Made by a program: the position numbers and the translations under genes. Shown in pieces: positions 42,020-51,838 of a stretch of DNA of 52,313 bases. The notes beneath the pieces are model-generated. The model was not told the DNA's origin and did no database searches. It saw only the letters and a list, made by a program, of their open reading frames with translations. Each line of letters starts with the position of its first letter. Position 1 is the stretch's first letter. Source of the stretch: Candidatus Anaerobiospirillum pullistercoris (GTDB lineage Bacteria; Pseudomonadota; Gammaproteobacteria; Enterobacterales; Succinivibrionaceae); contig DXEV01000032.1 of NCBI GenBank assembly GCA_019114785.1, forward strand, positions 1-52,313, written 5' to 3'.

Positions 42020-45013
42020 ATGGCCAATCCAAATGAGCTGATCCTTGTAGACGGCTCGTCTTTTCTGTATCGGGCCTACTTTGCCGTGAAGAAAAGCTTC
42101 ACGACCAAGGACGGCTTCCCAACAGGCGCTATCTTTGTGATCACCCGTATGCTGCAAAATCTGTTAGAGCAGTTTGAAGGCAACAAGATCGTGCTGGTCT
42201 TTGATGCTAAAGGCGGCAGCTTCCGTAATCAGATCTATCCTGAGTACAAAGCTACGCGCCCACCTATGCCGGACGAGCTAGTCAAGCAGATCGAGATGGT
42301 GCATCAAGTGGCTAAGGCTATGGGATTTCCGATACTCAGCGTCCCAGGAGTTGAGGCCGATGACGTTTTAGGCTCCTACACCAAAGCTGCCCTTGCTAAA
42401 GGAATGCAAGTGGTGATCTGTACTGGTGATAAGGACTTAGCTCAATTGGTGGATCCTAATGTCACCTTGCTCGACACCATGAAAAACATCCGCTACGACG
42501 AAGCTACAGTCTTGGAAAAGTATGGTGTTAAGCCAGAGCACATCATCGATTTCTTGGCCTTAAAAGGCGATAGCTCTGACAACATTCCTGGCATGACAGG
42601 AGTCGGCGATAAGACCGCCTGCGCAGTGATCCAAGGCCTTGGTGGTATTTACGACATCAAAGCTCACGTCAACGAGATTGCAAAGCTCAAATTCCGTGGT
42701 TCCGCCACCTTCGGCGAAAAGTTCCTCGCTCAGTGGCCACAGATCGAACTGAGCTATCGTCTTGCCACCATTAAATGCGATGTGCCACTACCAATAGCTA
42801 TTGAGGATCTGCCTCTGCCACAAACAGATCACGATACCTTGATCAGCTTGTTTGAACGCTTAGAGTTCTTCCGCTTTGCGGCCGAGCAACGTGCTAAGAA
42901 AGCCAACTTTAACAAGATGGTGGACACCATGCGTGGCAAAGAGTCAGCCACAGAAGCTCAAGAGCAAAGTGAGGATACGCTTGGACTAACGCAAGACCAA
43001 AAGACTAAGGCTGATAAGACCAAATCTATGAGCGATCAGGAGTTAGTCTCTGCTGCTATCTTGAGACCTCAAGCCCAGCGTAAATTTGAGCCTTCTTATG
43101 CCGAGCGTTTAGAGCTATTCCAGCAACACCAACAACAAACAGCTGGCACCGATGCAGAAGCCCTTAAATTTAGCGAAAACTTCCAAGACGTTTTCTCTTA
43201 TCGCGATGGCTTTAAGCTCGTAACCTCGAGCGATACACTGCGCCAAATGGTCAGAGCTATTAAGCAGGCAGGTCGTTTTTCACTATTCCTAGAGGAAAGC
43301 TCTCACCATACAACTGATAGTCTTCTCTTAGGTGTAGCTTGCTGCTGTGGTGAGCATGATGCCTACTATGTGCCACTAAAGCACAACTATCTTGAAGCTC
43401 CAGAGCAATTACCTCAAACCCAATTGCTAACGGCTCTACGTCCTATCTTGGTTAATCCTGAGATCAAAAAGATCATGTACGATCTCAAGCAAGGTCGCTT
43501 GTATCTCCATTTCTTAGGAATCGACATGCAGGGTTACTTAGAGGATCCTATGCTGATTGCCCATCTGCTGGACTCCTCTCGTAATGTATCCTTGGCCAAT
43601 TTAGCCAATGATTTCCTGCAATACATGCCACTGGATGTGAAGAACTTGGTACCGGATCATGCTAATGAGACCTCCGGTATTGATGTAGAGATCTTTAAAG
43701 ACTATGCCTGTGAGCAAGCTCAAGTGGCTTTGCGCCTCTACGATCACTGCTTAGCTGAATTGCAAAAGCTCCCAGAGGGTATGGATTTACTAGGCCATGA
43801 GATGCAGGTCTTAGATGTGCTGTACTCCATGGAAGAATGCGGTGCCTTGGTCGATGGTAAACAGCTACAAGAGCTGACTCGCACTCTGCAACAAGAGCTC
43901 TTTGTCGTACAGGAAAAGATCTATGATGCAGCTGGTGATAAGTTTAATATCGCCTCTCCTAAGCAGCTGGGTCGAGTCTTGTTCGATGTGCTGAAGTTGC
44001 CATACCCTAAGAGCAGCGTTAAAGTCGATAAAAAAGGCGGTAATGTCTATTCCACCTCTGATGAGATCTTAAGTGAGTTAGGTGAGTATGAGGTCGTGCG
44101 CAATGTGCAGCAATACCGTATGCTAGCCAAGCTGATCTCCACTTACGCAGATAAGCTGCCATTCCTGATCTCTAAACGAACAGGGCGTGTCCATACCTGC
44201 TTTAATTTGGCTGGCACAGTTACAGGCCGTCTGTCGTCCTCTGATCCTAATCTGCAGAATATCCCAGCACGTACCGCTGAGGGCATGAAGATCCGCTGTG
44301 CCTTCGTTGCGCCTAAAGGCTATAAGATCGTGTCAGCTGATTACTCTCAAATTGAGTTGCGTTTGATCGCTCATTTTTCTGAGGATCAAAACCTCATCAA
44401 TGCTTTCCAGCACCATCAAGACATCCATCGCGTGACCGCCTCTGAGGTCTTAGGAAAGCCATTGGAGGAGGTAACTGACACTGAGCGTAAGCACGCTAAG
44501 GCCACCAACTTTGGACTAATGTACGGTATGGGACCTCATGGTCTGGCTCGTCAAACGGGTATGACTCACAACGAGGCCAAACAGTACATTGAGCGTTACT
44601 TCATGAAGTACCCTCAAATCCAATCCTTAATGGATAAGATCATCACTGAGGCTCGTAGCAATGGCTATATACGGACATTGCTGCACAATCGTGTCTTCAT
44701 TAAGAACATCCAAAGTGAAGGCATGAGTAAGCGTGCTGCTGAGCGCGCTGCTATTAATGCCCCAATGCAAGGCAGTGCAGCTGACATCATCAAAAAGGCA
44801 ATGGTGGAGCTCGCTGCATACATTAAGACCCTACCTGCCAATAGCGTGCACATGACTTTGCAGGTGCACGACGAGCTGGTCTTTGAGGTCAAAGAGGACT
44901 TGGTACAAGAGTTCTGCGACCATATTAAGGAGATCCTCGAGCAGGTGGTGACTTTGAAAGTGCCACTCGAGGTTGGCATTGGTGTAGGCGATTCATGGGC
45001 AGACGCTCACTAA
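42020..45013 (+). CDS. polA: DNA polymerase I
   Basis: From ATG 42020: MANPNELILVDGSSFLYRAYFAVK; motif A VSADYSQIELRLIAHFSED; motif B RKHAKATNFGLMYGMGPHGLARQ; motif C QVHDELVFEV. Confidence 0.96.
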   Translation: MANPNELILVDGSSFLYRAYFAVKKSFTTKDGFPTGAIFVITRMLQNLLEQFEGNKIVLVFDAKGGSFRNQIYPEYKATRPPMPDELVKQIEMVHQVAKAMGFPILSVPGVEADDVLGSYTKAALAKGMQVVICTGDKDLAQLVDPNVTLLDTMKNIRYDEATVLEKYGVKPEHIIDFLALKGDSSDNIPGMTGVGDKTACAVIQGLGGIYDIKAHVNEIAKLKFRGSATFGEKFLAQWPQIELSYRLATIKCDVPLPIAIEDLPLPQTDHDTLISLFERLEFFRFAAEQRAKKANFNKMVDTMRGKESATEAQEQSEDTLGLTQDQKTKADKTKSMSDQELVSAAILRPQAQRKFEPSYAERLELFQQHQQQTAGTDAEALKFSENFQDVFSYRDGFKLVTSSDTLRQMVRAIKQAGRFSLFLEESSHHTTDSLLLGVACCCGEHDAYYVPLKHNYLEAPEQLPQTQLLTALRPILVNPEIKKIMYDLKQGRLYLHFLGIDMQGYLEDPMLIAHLLDSSRNVSLANLANDFLQYMPLDVKNLVPDHANETSGIDVEIFKDYACEQAQVALRLYDHCLAELQKLPEGMDLLGHEMQVLDVLYSMEECGALVDGKQLQELTRTLQQELFVVQEKIYDAAGDKFNIASPKQLGRVLFDVLKLPYPKSSVKVDKKGGNVYSTSDEILSELGEYEVVRNVQQYRMLAKLISTYADKLPFLISKRTGRVHTCFNLAGTVTGRLSSSDPNLQNIPARTAEGMKIRCAFVAPKGYKIVSADYSQIELRLIAHFSEDQNLINAFQHHQDIHRVTASEVLGKPLEEVTDTERKHAKATNFGLMYGMGPHGLARQTGMTHNEAKQYIERYFMKYPQIQSLMDKIITEARSNGYIRTLLHNRVFIKNIQSEGMSKRAAERAAINAPMQGSAADIIKKAMVELAAYIKTLPANSVHMTLQVHDELVFEVKEDLVQEFCDHIKEILEQVVTLKVPLEVGIGVGDSWADAH

Positions 45014-45119
45014 AGAGCTGTCCATGCAAGGCTGAGTGAGGCTAACGCAGCCTTCTCAATGGTATTTTGCTGGGGCGCTTTGCGCCCCTTGCTGTCCTTA
45101 TCGGGTAGGAGTTAGAGCC

Positions 45120-48100
45120 ATGGCTATTTCTGCACAAACTAATGTTCCTCAACTGCCACCTTTTAAAGTCGTGACAGTAGGTAAGAACTATACCTACCTG
45201 TGGCCTACTGTCCGCAAAAAGTACCAAGGACGTATCATTGACGCCAAAGGCACAAGCTCGGTTGGAAAGATCAAAGGGGGAGGTCAAACAGGTCTGGTGG
45301 TGTGGAAAGATGAGTTTATCGCCGAACATCCAGAGCTGCTTGCTTACAACGTTTACCGTGAAGAAGTGACCACAGGTGAGCACTCGACCACTGTCGAATA
45401 CCGCTTTGTCTTCCGTCCCAAGGAAGGTGTGGCTACAGCCAACTCGATGCAAGTACAGCAATACTATCAGGCTGGTGCCACCTGGTTATGTGACCAACTA
45501 CTCCAATCCTCTCCGCTGTTAGTAGCCATGAACCGCTGCTTCATGGACGATAACCGCAATCTCAAACTACTTGCCTTAAGCTATTACACCTTACTGCATC
45601 ACACTATCGACTTTAGTGAGTATCTGCACTTTTGTGCTGACACCCGTCTGGCTTGGCAAAGTAGCATGACTGAGCATGACATTAATGCCTTATTACAGGA
45701 CATTAGCGATGTCGAGCTCAACCACTTCTTTGCTACCTTGCAATCTCTGTGTGCACGTCGACAGAATCGCAACTCTCGTTACTATGCTCTGGATCTTGTC
45801 TATCCACACAACTTAACCACCCAACTGCGTACTGGACAATTAACTTTAACCACCAATTTCAGTGCCCTTGACCGTGAGTTGCGCAAGCTACTGAAGGATC
45901 CAGCCTTAAACTCTACGCAAAAACAGAATCTTTTGCGTCGCTGGGTGCAGACACAAGAAGATAGTGGTGCATTATTAATCTTCAATGCCCAAAGCGGCAT
46001 GCCACATCTTTTTAATACTTTCCAAACAGATCTGTACTCGCTGGAAGAGCTGTGCTCATTTTTGCGCTATCAATCTTTACCGCAAGAACAAGCTAAGCAG
46101 CAGGTACTGAGCCTAGCGCTGGACAGTAAAAATGAGCTCGAAGGCACTAAGTATGCGCGTACCTATGGCCTCTCACCACGCGAGAATTTTTTCGTCAAAG
46201 CCGCATCTGAAGATGAAGGTGATACAAGTTCACGTCTGCGTGAAAAGAGCTCAACCGTCGCGGCAGCTGAAAAAGTACAACTTAGCCTTAACAGCTTAGG
46301 CAGCAATAGTGGTCTTGGTAGTATTCAGGGGCTCACAGATCAAAAAACTGAGCTCAACAATCATAATTCTGACCAAGCGGCAAAGCGTCTCAATCGTGAT
46401 AGCTCTAGCTTATCTCACAGCGTTGATCTAAATGACAGTGGATTAGCCCAATCCACATTGCGTACTTTAAGTGCTAGTGAGGCTTTAAAGCAAAACCAAG
46501 GCGGTGTGAGCTCCATAGTTAGCTCCCGCGTAAATAGCTTAGGCCTATCTTTCGGCGATGAAGATGCAAAAACAGCCACTGAGACCATCTTGGTAACAGC
46601 TCGTAACCAGCAGATGATCAACACTCTGCGTTACCTCTTGCAGCAAAAACAAAGCTTTCTTTGGACTATTCCTGCAGAGCATCAGATCTTTAAGCACCTG
46701 CTACAACGTCATGAGAGGCAAATGCTCTTGCTTAATAACTACAACGCGGAGCAACAGTGCTTTTGCCTGACCTTTGACCTCAATCAGCACTATCCTGAAT
46801 ACGATGTAAGTTCCGAACGTGTTGCTGGAACTACTGGTGGCTTATTTACAGGTCAATCACGTTTCCTGCCACGTAAAATGCTGGCATCACTGCACGTGCA
46901 CCTTATTTTTGACCTTAAGCCATTACTGGCACTCAAGGAGCAACAAGAGAGCTTAAGTGAAGATTATGCTGTAGACGGAGAGCTCAACTCCAGCCCAGAT
47001 GAGGACATCATGGACTTTATCGGTTCAGAAGATAGTCCTACCTCTCATTTCTGGAATAGCAGTCAAGTGCTGCGAGCTTCTACTCAGGGCACTATAGATC
47101 TCAATGACGAGCAATGCGCTGCTTTAGATAGCATTATGGAGCTGTTAGAGCGCCATGTTACACGCAGTAGCAACACCGCACTTGCTACCTATATGGCAAG
47201 TACTGCCGCCTATGATAAGGAAATGGAGGCCAAGCAAGCTCATAGCTGGGGTGATAGTAATGTTGCACCAGCAATGGAGCATTTAGCTGATGATTCTGAC
47301 TCTTTCCTTGATGTCCCTGATGACAGTGAGGAAGACTTCTTTTCTGTCCCTGATGACGATGATGCGCCAACAGCAGATATGGATAACAGTGCTGATGTGG
47401 CCAAAGCTGATGACACGGATGCTGACGACTCTTCCTTCTTGGACATCGCTAATGATGACGATAATGAGCCACTAGAGCCAAGCTCCTATTATTTGAGCAC
47501 CGGCGAAATAGACCTGCAGTCTTTAAGCGCTCGTGTTGATGCCAATCATTACGATAGTGAGATCTTGGATTTTGAGGATGAAGACGAACCTCAATTTATC
47601 GGTCTCTCAGCACAAGAGTCAGCCCGCATCCAGCGTTACCTCATGCAGCTGCTTCACTCCAAGGAAGCCGTAAAAAGCGGAAGCTTGCAGATCTTAGTGA
47701 CAGATCAGCTAGCAAATCCGCAAGAAGCTTTGCAGGCAGCCAACTACCTCAAAATTGGTACCAGTGCTTTCGACCTGATGAGCTTCGATGTGTTTAAGAC
47801 CGAGCAGGCTCAGCTTAACCCACTGACCATGGAGTTTAAGCCAATCCTCAAGCAACTGTTGCGTGGTAAGAACTTTGTGATCTTCTTGGCTTTAAGCCTA
47901 CACATCATGTTGCAGGCATCTTTAAATGAGCGCGATCGCCAATATGGCAGTAGCATCCTACGGCAACGCCTCAACATTAAGAACGTACCGCAATACTTGC
48001 AGTCACTACAGAAGATCGTGGCAGAGCGCAAAGACAATGGCTTTACTTATAAGGAATTGCCACAGGAACTGCGCTCTCTGCTGGGCTATCTCAATGTGGC

Positions 48101-48170
48101 GACACCATCACACGAAGTCTTTTCCGATAGCGCCAGCGATACAGAAATACGCTTAGCTCGTGACAAATGA
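45120..48170 (+). CDS. 1016-aa acidic protein, probably derived from an IS1634/IS4-type transposase, catalytic residues apparently lost
   Basis: Ordered transposase-like blocks: VGKIKGGGQTGLVVWKDEFIAEHPEL; YYALDLVYPHNLTTQ; SGALLIFNAQSGMPHLFNTFQTDLYSLEELCSFL; SLQILVTDQLANPQEALQAANYLKIGTSAFDLMSFDVFK; RGKNFVIFLALSLHIMLQ. Interrupted by Ser-rich and Asp/Glu-rich insertions. Confidence 0.5.
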   Translation: MAISAQTNVPQLPPFKVVTVGKNYTYLWPTVRKKYQGRIIDAKGTSSVGKIKGGGQTGLVVWKDEFIAEHPELLAYNVYREEVTTGEHSTTVEYRFVFRPKEGVATANSMQVQQYYQAGATWLCDQLLQSSPLLVAMNRCFMDDNRNLKLLALSYYTLLHHTIDFSEYLHFCADTRLAWQSSMTEHDINALLQDISDVELNHFFATLQSLCARRQNRNSRYYALDLVYPHNLTTQLRTGQLTLTTNFSALDRELRKLLKDPALNSTQKQNLLRRWVQTQEDSGALLIFNAQSGMPHLFNTFQTDLYSLEELCSFLRYQSLPQEQAKQQVLSLALDSKNELEGTKYARTYGLSPRENFFVKAASEDEGDTSSRLREKSSTVAAAEKVQLSLNSLGSNSGLGSIQGLTDQKTELNNHNSDQAAKRLNRDSSSLSHSVDLNDSGLAQSTLRTLSASEALKQNQGGVSSIVSSRVNSLGLSFGDEDAKTATETILVTARNQQMINTLRYLLQQKQSFLWTIPAEHQIFKHLLQRHERQMLLLNNYNAEQQCFCLTFDLNQHYPEYDVSSERVAGTTGGLFTGQSRFLPRKMLASLHVHLIFDLKPLLALKEQQESLSEDYAVDGELNSSPDEDIMDFIGSEDSPTSHFWNSSQVLRASTQGTIDLNDEQCAALDSIMELLERHVTRSSNTALATYMASTAAYDKEMEAKQAHSWGDSNVAPAMEHLADDSDSFLDVPDDSEEDFFSVPDDDDAPTADMDNSADVAKADDTDADDSSFLDIANDDDNEPLEPSSYYLSTGEIDLQSLSARVDANHYDSEILDFEDEDEPQFIGLSAQESARIQRYLMQLLHSKEAVKSGSLQILVTDQLANPQEALQAANYLKIGTSAFDLMSFDVFKTEQAQLNPLTMEFKPILKQLLRGKNFVIFLALSLHIMLQASLNERDRQYGSSILRQRLNIKNVPQYLQSLQKIVAERKDNGFTYKELPQELRSLLGYLNVATPSHEVFSDSASDTEIRLARDK

Positions 48171-48674
48171 CCAACCACCATCAGCATTAGCAAGGCAAAG
48201 CATAGCAAAAGAACAACCGGGCTCCGATTTACGGGATTTTGGTGGCATCGATACTGCCCTTGTTGTTGTAGATCCACGGGCAACGGTGTAAAATTGGCCC
48301 CGATTACAACAAAGCTAAGCTGAGCTTTTGCTGGTACAGCTGTGGAGCAAATCCATAGCATCTTGGGTGGCAGACGAGAGTACCGGCCTCAACCTCAAAT
48401 CTTACTTTACCGCAGCAATACAAAAGGCATCGGTAAGGACTAGAGAACAGGTGGAGGCAGGCAAAGACAACTTAGACCGATTACCTCTATCTCCGTTAGA
48501 GGTACTAGGTTTAGTGTCTTTGTACTCTAAGTAGTACGCGTCCAATTTACACCATAATCCGAGCGCCGCCCTCCTCCCTATTTCACCTACTTCTTAATGT
48601 CGAGAAGTTGCTGCAACTTCGTTGAGAGTGCTCCCTTAGCGACAACCTATAGACCTCCAACCGAGATTGCTTGT

Positions 48675-49319
48675 ATGCCAAAAGATTTCCCATTACGCCG
48701 CCTTTTCCTGCTGCACATCTTCATTATTGTGCTCAGCAACTATGCTGTGCAGATCCCTATCACGGTCTTAGGCATTGAGACCACTGTAGGCACCTTCACT
48801 TTCCCTTTTGTCTTTGTGACCACTGATCTAACGGTGCGACTCTACGGAGCCCATAAAGCACGCAAGGTCATTTTCTGCGCCATGCTTCCGGCCTTAGTGA
48901 TCTCTTACTTTGTCGGAACTCTCTTTGCTTTTGGGCAATTCCAAGGCTTTGCAGCCTTAGGCACGTTCTCTATCTTTGTGTTCCGTATCGCCGCCGCATC
49001 CTTTGGCGCTTACATCTTTGGACAGCTCGCAGACATCTTAGTGTTCCAGCGTTTGCGTAAATTACCTCGTTGGTGGCCAGCCCCTGCTGCATCCTCCATT
49101 TTCGGTAATCTATTGGATACCTTTGCTTTCTTCTCCATCGCCTTCTACCAATGCGTGGATCCATACATGGCAGCAAACTGGGTATCCTTAGCTTGGGTAG
49201 ACTATGCGGTAAAACTGATCGTATGCTTGGCTATCTTTGTGCCGATCTACGGTGCTTTCCTCGCAGTCTTAGCCAAGTACGTGTTCCATAGACCACTTAA
49301 TAGCATCGCTATTAGCTAG
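48675..49319 (+). CDS. yhhQ: YhhQ/VUT family queuosine precursor transporter
   Basis: From ATG 48675: MPKDFPLRRLFLLHIFIIVLSNYAVQIPI..., FPFVFVTTDLTVRLYGAHKARKVIF, GNLLDTFAFFSIAFY. Confidence 0.85.
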   Translation: MPKDFPLRRLFLLHIFIIVLSNYAVQIPITVLGIETTVGTFTFPFVFVTTDLTVRLYGAHKARKVIFCAMLPALVISYFVGTLFAFGQFQGFAALGTFSIFVFRIAAASFGAYIFGQLADILVFQRLRKLPRWWPAPAASSIFGNLLDTFAFFSIAFYQCVDPYMAANWVSLAWVDYAVKLIVCLAIFVPIYGAFLAVLAKYVFHRPLNSIAIS

Positions 49320-49325
49320 CAGCTA

Positions 49326-49377
49326 TATAGATAAGGGTTAAGGACAAAACAACTGGGGCTTGGCCTTAACCCTTGTC
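49326..49377. repeat. Short related copy C of the inverted-repeat element
   Basis: TATAGATAAGGGTTAAGGACAAAAC...GGCCTTAACCCTTGTC resembles the copy A end and forms its own hairpin. Confidence 0.5.
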
Positions 49378-49408
49378 ACAATGTGTCAATTCCATTTGAG
49401 TTATTGTT

Positions 49409-51706
49409 ATGAGACAAATAATCAAAGGAAATTTTGTTGGTGTAGTATTACTACTCGCTATCTTTACTATTATTTCCTATTTCTTATATAAGATTAGTGG
49501 TAGAGCTACGCCTGCAGATGGAGTTAGACCATTTATCGCGCTGCTTCTGTGGTGGCTAGCGACAATGTTCGTTTATCGCTTACGCCTACGGATCTATGCA
49601 CGCCTACTCAACTTAATAGCTATATTAGCTATTTTCTTTGTTGTAATATTTTTTGCCTATTATCGCCGCATTAACTCTTTTATCACCGGTGATGATATGG
49701 TGGCAATACTACAATCTAACGTTGAAGAGCAATTTGATTTTATCCTCTTCAACATCCTTACCTTCTCAGGCATAGGCTCTGCCTTACTAGTAAGCGGCAT
49801 TACTTTAGTTGTAGTAGAGATCTTGTTTTATTTTGCCAAAGCAAAACAAGCGCCTCGCCATAGTAAAGTAGTCTTAGTAACGGCATTAATCTTCCAAGTA
49901 GCTGCAATTATCATTGTTACCCAGCTCCGCCCAGTGAAGTTCTACTTCATCATGAAAGAACAGTATTATCAACAGATTGCTGTCTTTAATGAGCTTAATT
50001 CACAAGTACAAAATACCTCTCAAACACCTGCTGTAAAAGAGCGTACAGGTGAGCTTTACGTGTTAGTGATTGGCGAGTCCTTAAACCGCGATCTAATGGG
50101 CTGCTATAATCACTTTATAGATAATACTCCATTCTTAGACACGCTCACCCAGCAGCAAAATACGGTAATGTTTAGTAATGCTTATGCTACTTTCGTTAAT
50201 ACCGTACCGGCAATCACCAATGCTTTCTCTCAAGGCAATATTGACAAAGGCCTGACCTTCCCTTACGGCGAAAACCTATTCTCTGTTCTCCGCTCAGCAA
50301 ATGTAAAGAGCGCGTGGATCAGCAATCAAGTACGGCAAAGCCGCTTTGACACTCCAATTGCAGCTATAGCAGATAAAACTGATTTCCAATACTTCTCTAT
50401 TCACATGTCGGAAGGAAGCAGTAAACAGCAGCGTCCTGACGAATATATTCTGCCGCAAATAAAATCATATTTAGAGCAAATACCAACGGAAGAAAATCAT
50501 CTTTTAGTGATTCATCTTATGGGCAACCACTCTCCTTACGACAATCGCTATCCAGATGATTTTAAGGAATATAGCTTTAGTAAAGAAAGCACGATAGGTG
50601 TTTGTGCACAAAGTTTCAACTATAAGTCAGAGATCAACGAATACCTCACATCAATTCGCTACAATGATCAGATCCTCTCACAGATCTATGATCTATTATC
50701 AGCACGCCCTGATTTTAGCGCCTACGTGTATCTCTCAGATCACGCTGAAGAAGTTACCCCTCCAGGCGGTCGCCACAACATGGGGCAATTCTCGTTCAAT
50801 ATGACGCGCATTCCACTTATTGTTAACCTCAGCGACAGTTACGCTCAGCTCTATCCTGAGACCGTGCAAGCTCTACAAGACAATAAGCACCAGCCATTTA
50901 CTAATGACACTCTCTATGAGCTCATGCTTTCTCTGATGCAAATCAAGACCGAAGCATATGATCCAGAGTTTTCCTTAGCAAATAACAATTACAGTAAAAC
51001 GTTTGAGCAAACTAAAATTGTCGAAGAAAAACATATCATAAATGATCCGTTTTTACGCGGCAGTTTAAATATTCAAGACACAGAACAGACTCAGAAACAG
51101 AGTCCTAGTTTCATGCTCAACGATGTCCAGAGCCTTTTCCAAACTGGCTTGGCGCTTAATAACGGCGTTAAGCAACTGCGCATCAAAACAACCCTAGAAG
51201 GAAATAAATCTTTAGTTCTGCGCACTGACAAAGAAGTTAGTATTAGCGATTTTATTGAACAGTTACCATGCCAGCCAGAAACAATATTATTGCAAATAGC
51301 AGAACAACACGATACACAGGAAGTGCTCGCCGCTGCTGAAATTTTAGCTACTACTTATCCTCAAGTAGAATTTATTCTATCAAGCAACGCTTTTAATGCT
51401 GAATCTAAAGTAGATATAGATTCTACCAATCTTATAGTAGCAACTGATTTAAGTGCTCTCGAGCCAGAGCAAGCTATTACCGCATTAAACAAACAGATTG
51501 ATACTGATAGCAGGGCTTATATATTGATTAACTTTGCTACTGTTGCAAAGCTCACGGAAATACCAGACAGCCTGACTCTAATTGGACTAGATAGTCCTAT
51601 AGATCTAAGTTCTCCTACCTACTCTAAGGAGCTTGAAGCTTATAGCAAGTTAGACATTGTTTGCGGTAGCTTTAAAACTCCGTTTGACTACGATGACAAG
51701 GACTAA
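49409..51706 (+). CDS. Phosphoethanolamine transferase-like (sulfatase superfamily) membrane protein with ~230-aa C-terminal extension
   Basis: N-terminal TM helices; LYVLVIGESLNRDLMGCYNH; HLMGNHSPYDNRYP; YLSDHAEEV; PGGRHNMGQFSFNMTRIPLIV. Confidence 0.8.
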   Translation: MRQIIKGNFVGVVLLLAIFTIISYFLYKISGRATPADGVRPFIALLLWWLATMFVYRLRLRIYARLLNLIAILAIFFVVIFFAYYRRINSFITGDDMVAILQSNVEEQFDFILFNILTFSGIGSALLVSGITLVVVEILFYFAKAKQAPRHSKVVLVTALIFQVAAIIIVTQLRPVKFYFIMKEQYYQQIAVFNELNSQVQNTSQTPAVKERTGELYVLVIGESLNRDLMGCYNHFIDNTPFLDTLTQQQNTVMFSNAYATFVNTVPAITNAFSQGNIDKGLTFPYGENLFSVLRSANVKSAWISNQVRQSRFDTPIAAIADKTDFQYFSIHMSEGSSKQQRPDEYILPQIKSYLEQIPTEENHLLVIHLMGNHSPYDNRYPDDFKEYSFSKESTIGVCAQSFNYKSEINEYLTSIRYNDQILSQIYDLLSARPDFSAYVYLSDHAEEVTPPGGRHNMGQFSFNMTRIPLIVNLSDSYAQLYPETVQALQDNKHQPFTNDTLYELMLSLMQIKTEAYDPEFSLANNNYSKTFEQTKIVEEKHIINDPFLRGSLNIQDTEQTQKQSPSFMLNDVQSLFQTGLALNNGVKQLRIKTTLEGNKSLVLRTDKEVSISDFIEQLPCQPETILLQIAEQHDTQEVLAAAEILATTYPQVEFILSSNAFNAESKVDIDSTNLIVATDLSALEPEQAITALNKQIDTDSRAYILINFATVAKLTEIPDSLTLIGLDSPIDLSSPTYSKELEAYSKLDIVCGSFKTPFDYDDKD

Positions 51707-51838
51707 ACTCGGCACGGGCGCAGCTTAGCAGCCTGATAAAAACAAGATTTACTCCAGCCGCAAGGCGGCAGTGTGGCATGGCTAAAAATGACCCTACTAC
51801 CTGTCTCAGGATACTAAACTAATTCAAGTCAAAAGTTT

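Noticed and set aside
46100-48361. Minus-strand ORFs within the 1016-aa protein gene
   Set aside because: Serine-rich or low-complexity translations are mirror artefacts of the acidic codon tract.
48541-48580. GAGCGCCGCCCTCCTCCC, whose reverse complement resembles GGAGG-GCGGCGCTC of the two leaders
   Set aside because: Lacks the second stem arm and a start codon at the right distance; judged chance similarity.
48540-48674. Possible preQ1 riboswitch before the yhhQ-like gene
   Set aside because: No preQ1 class I/II pattern (short stem plus A-rich tail pseudoknot) could be made out by eye.
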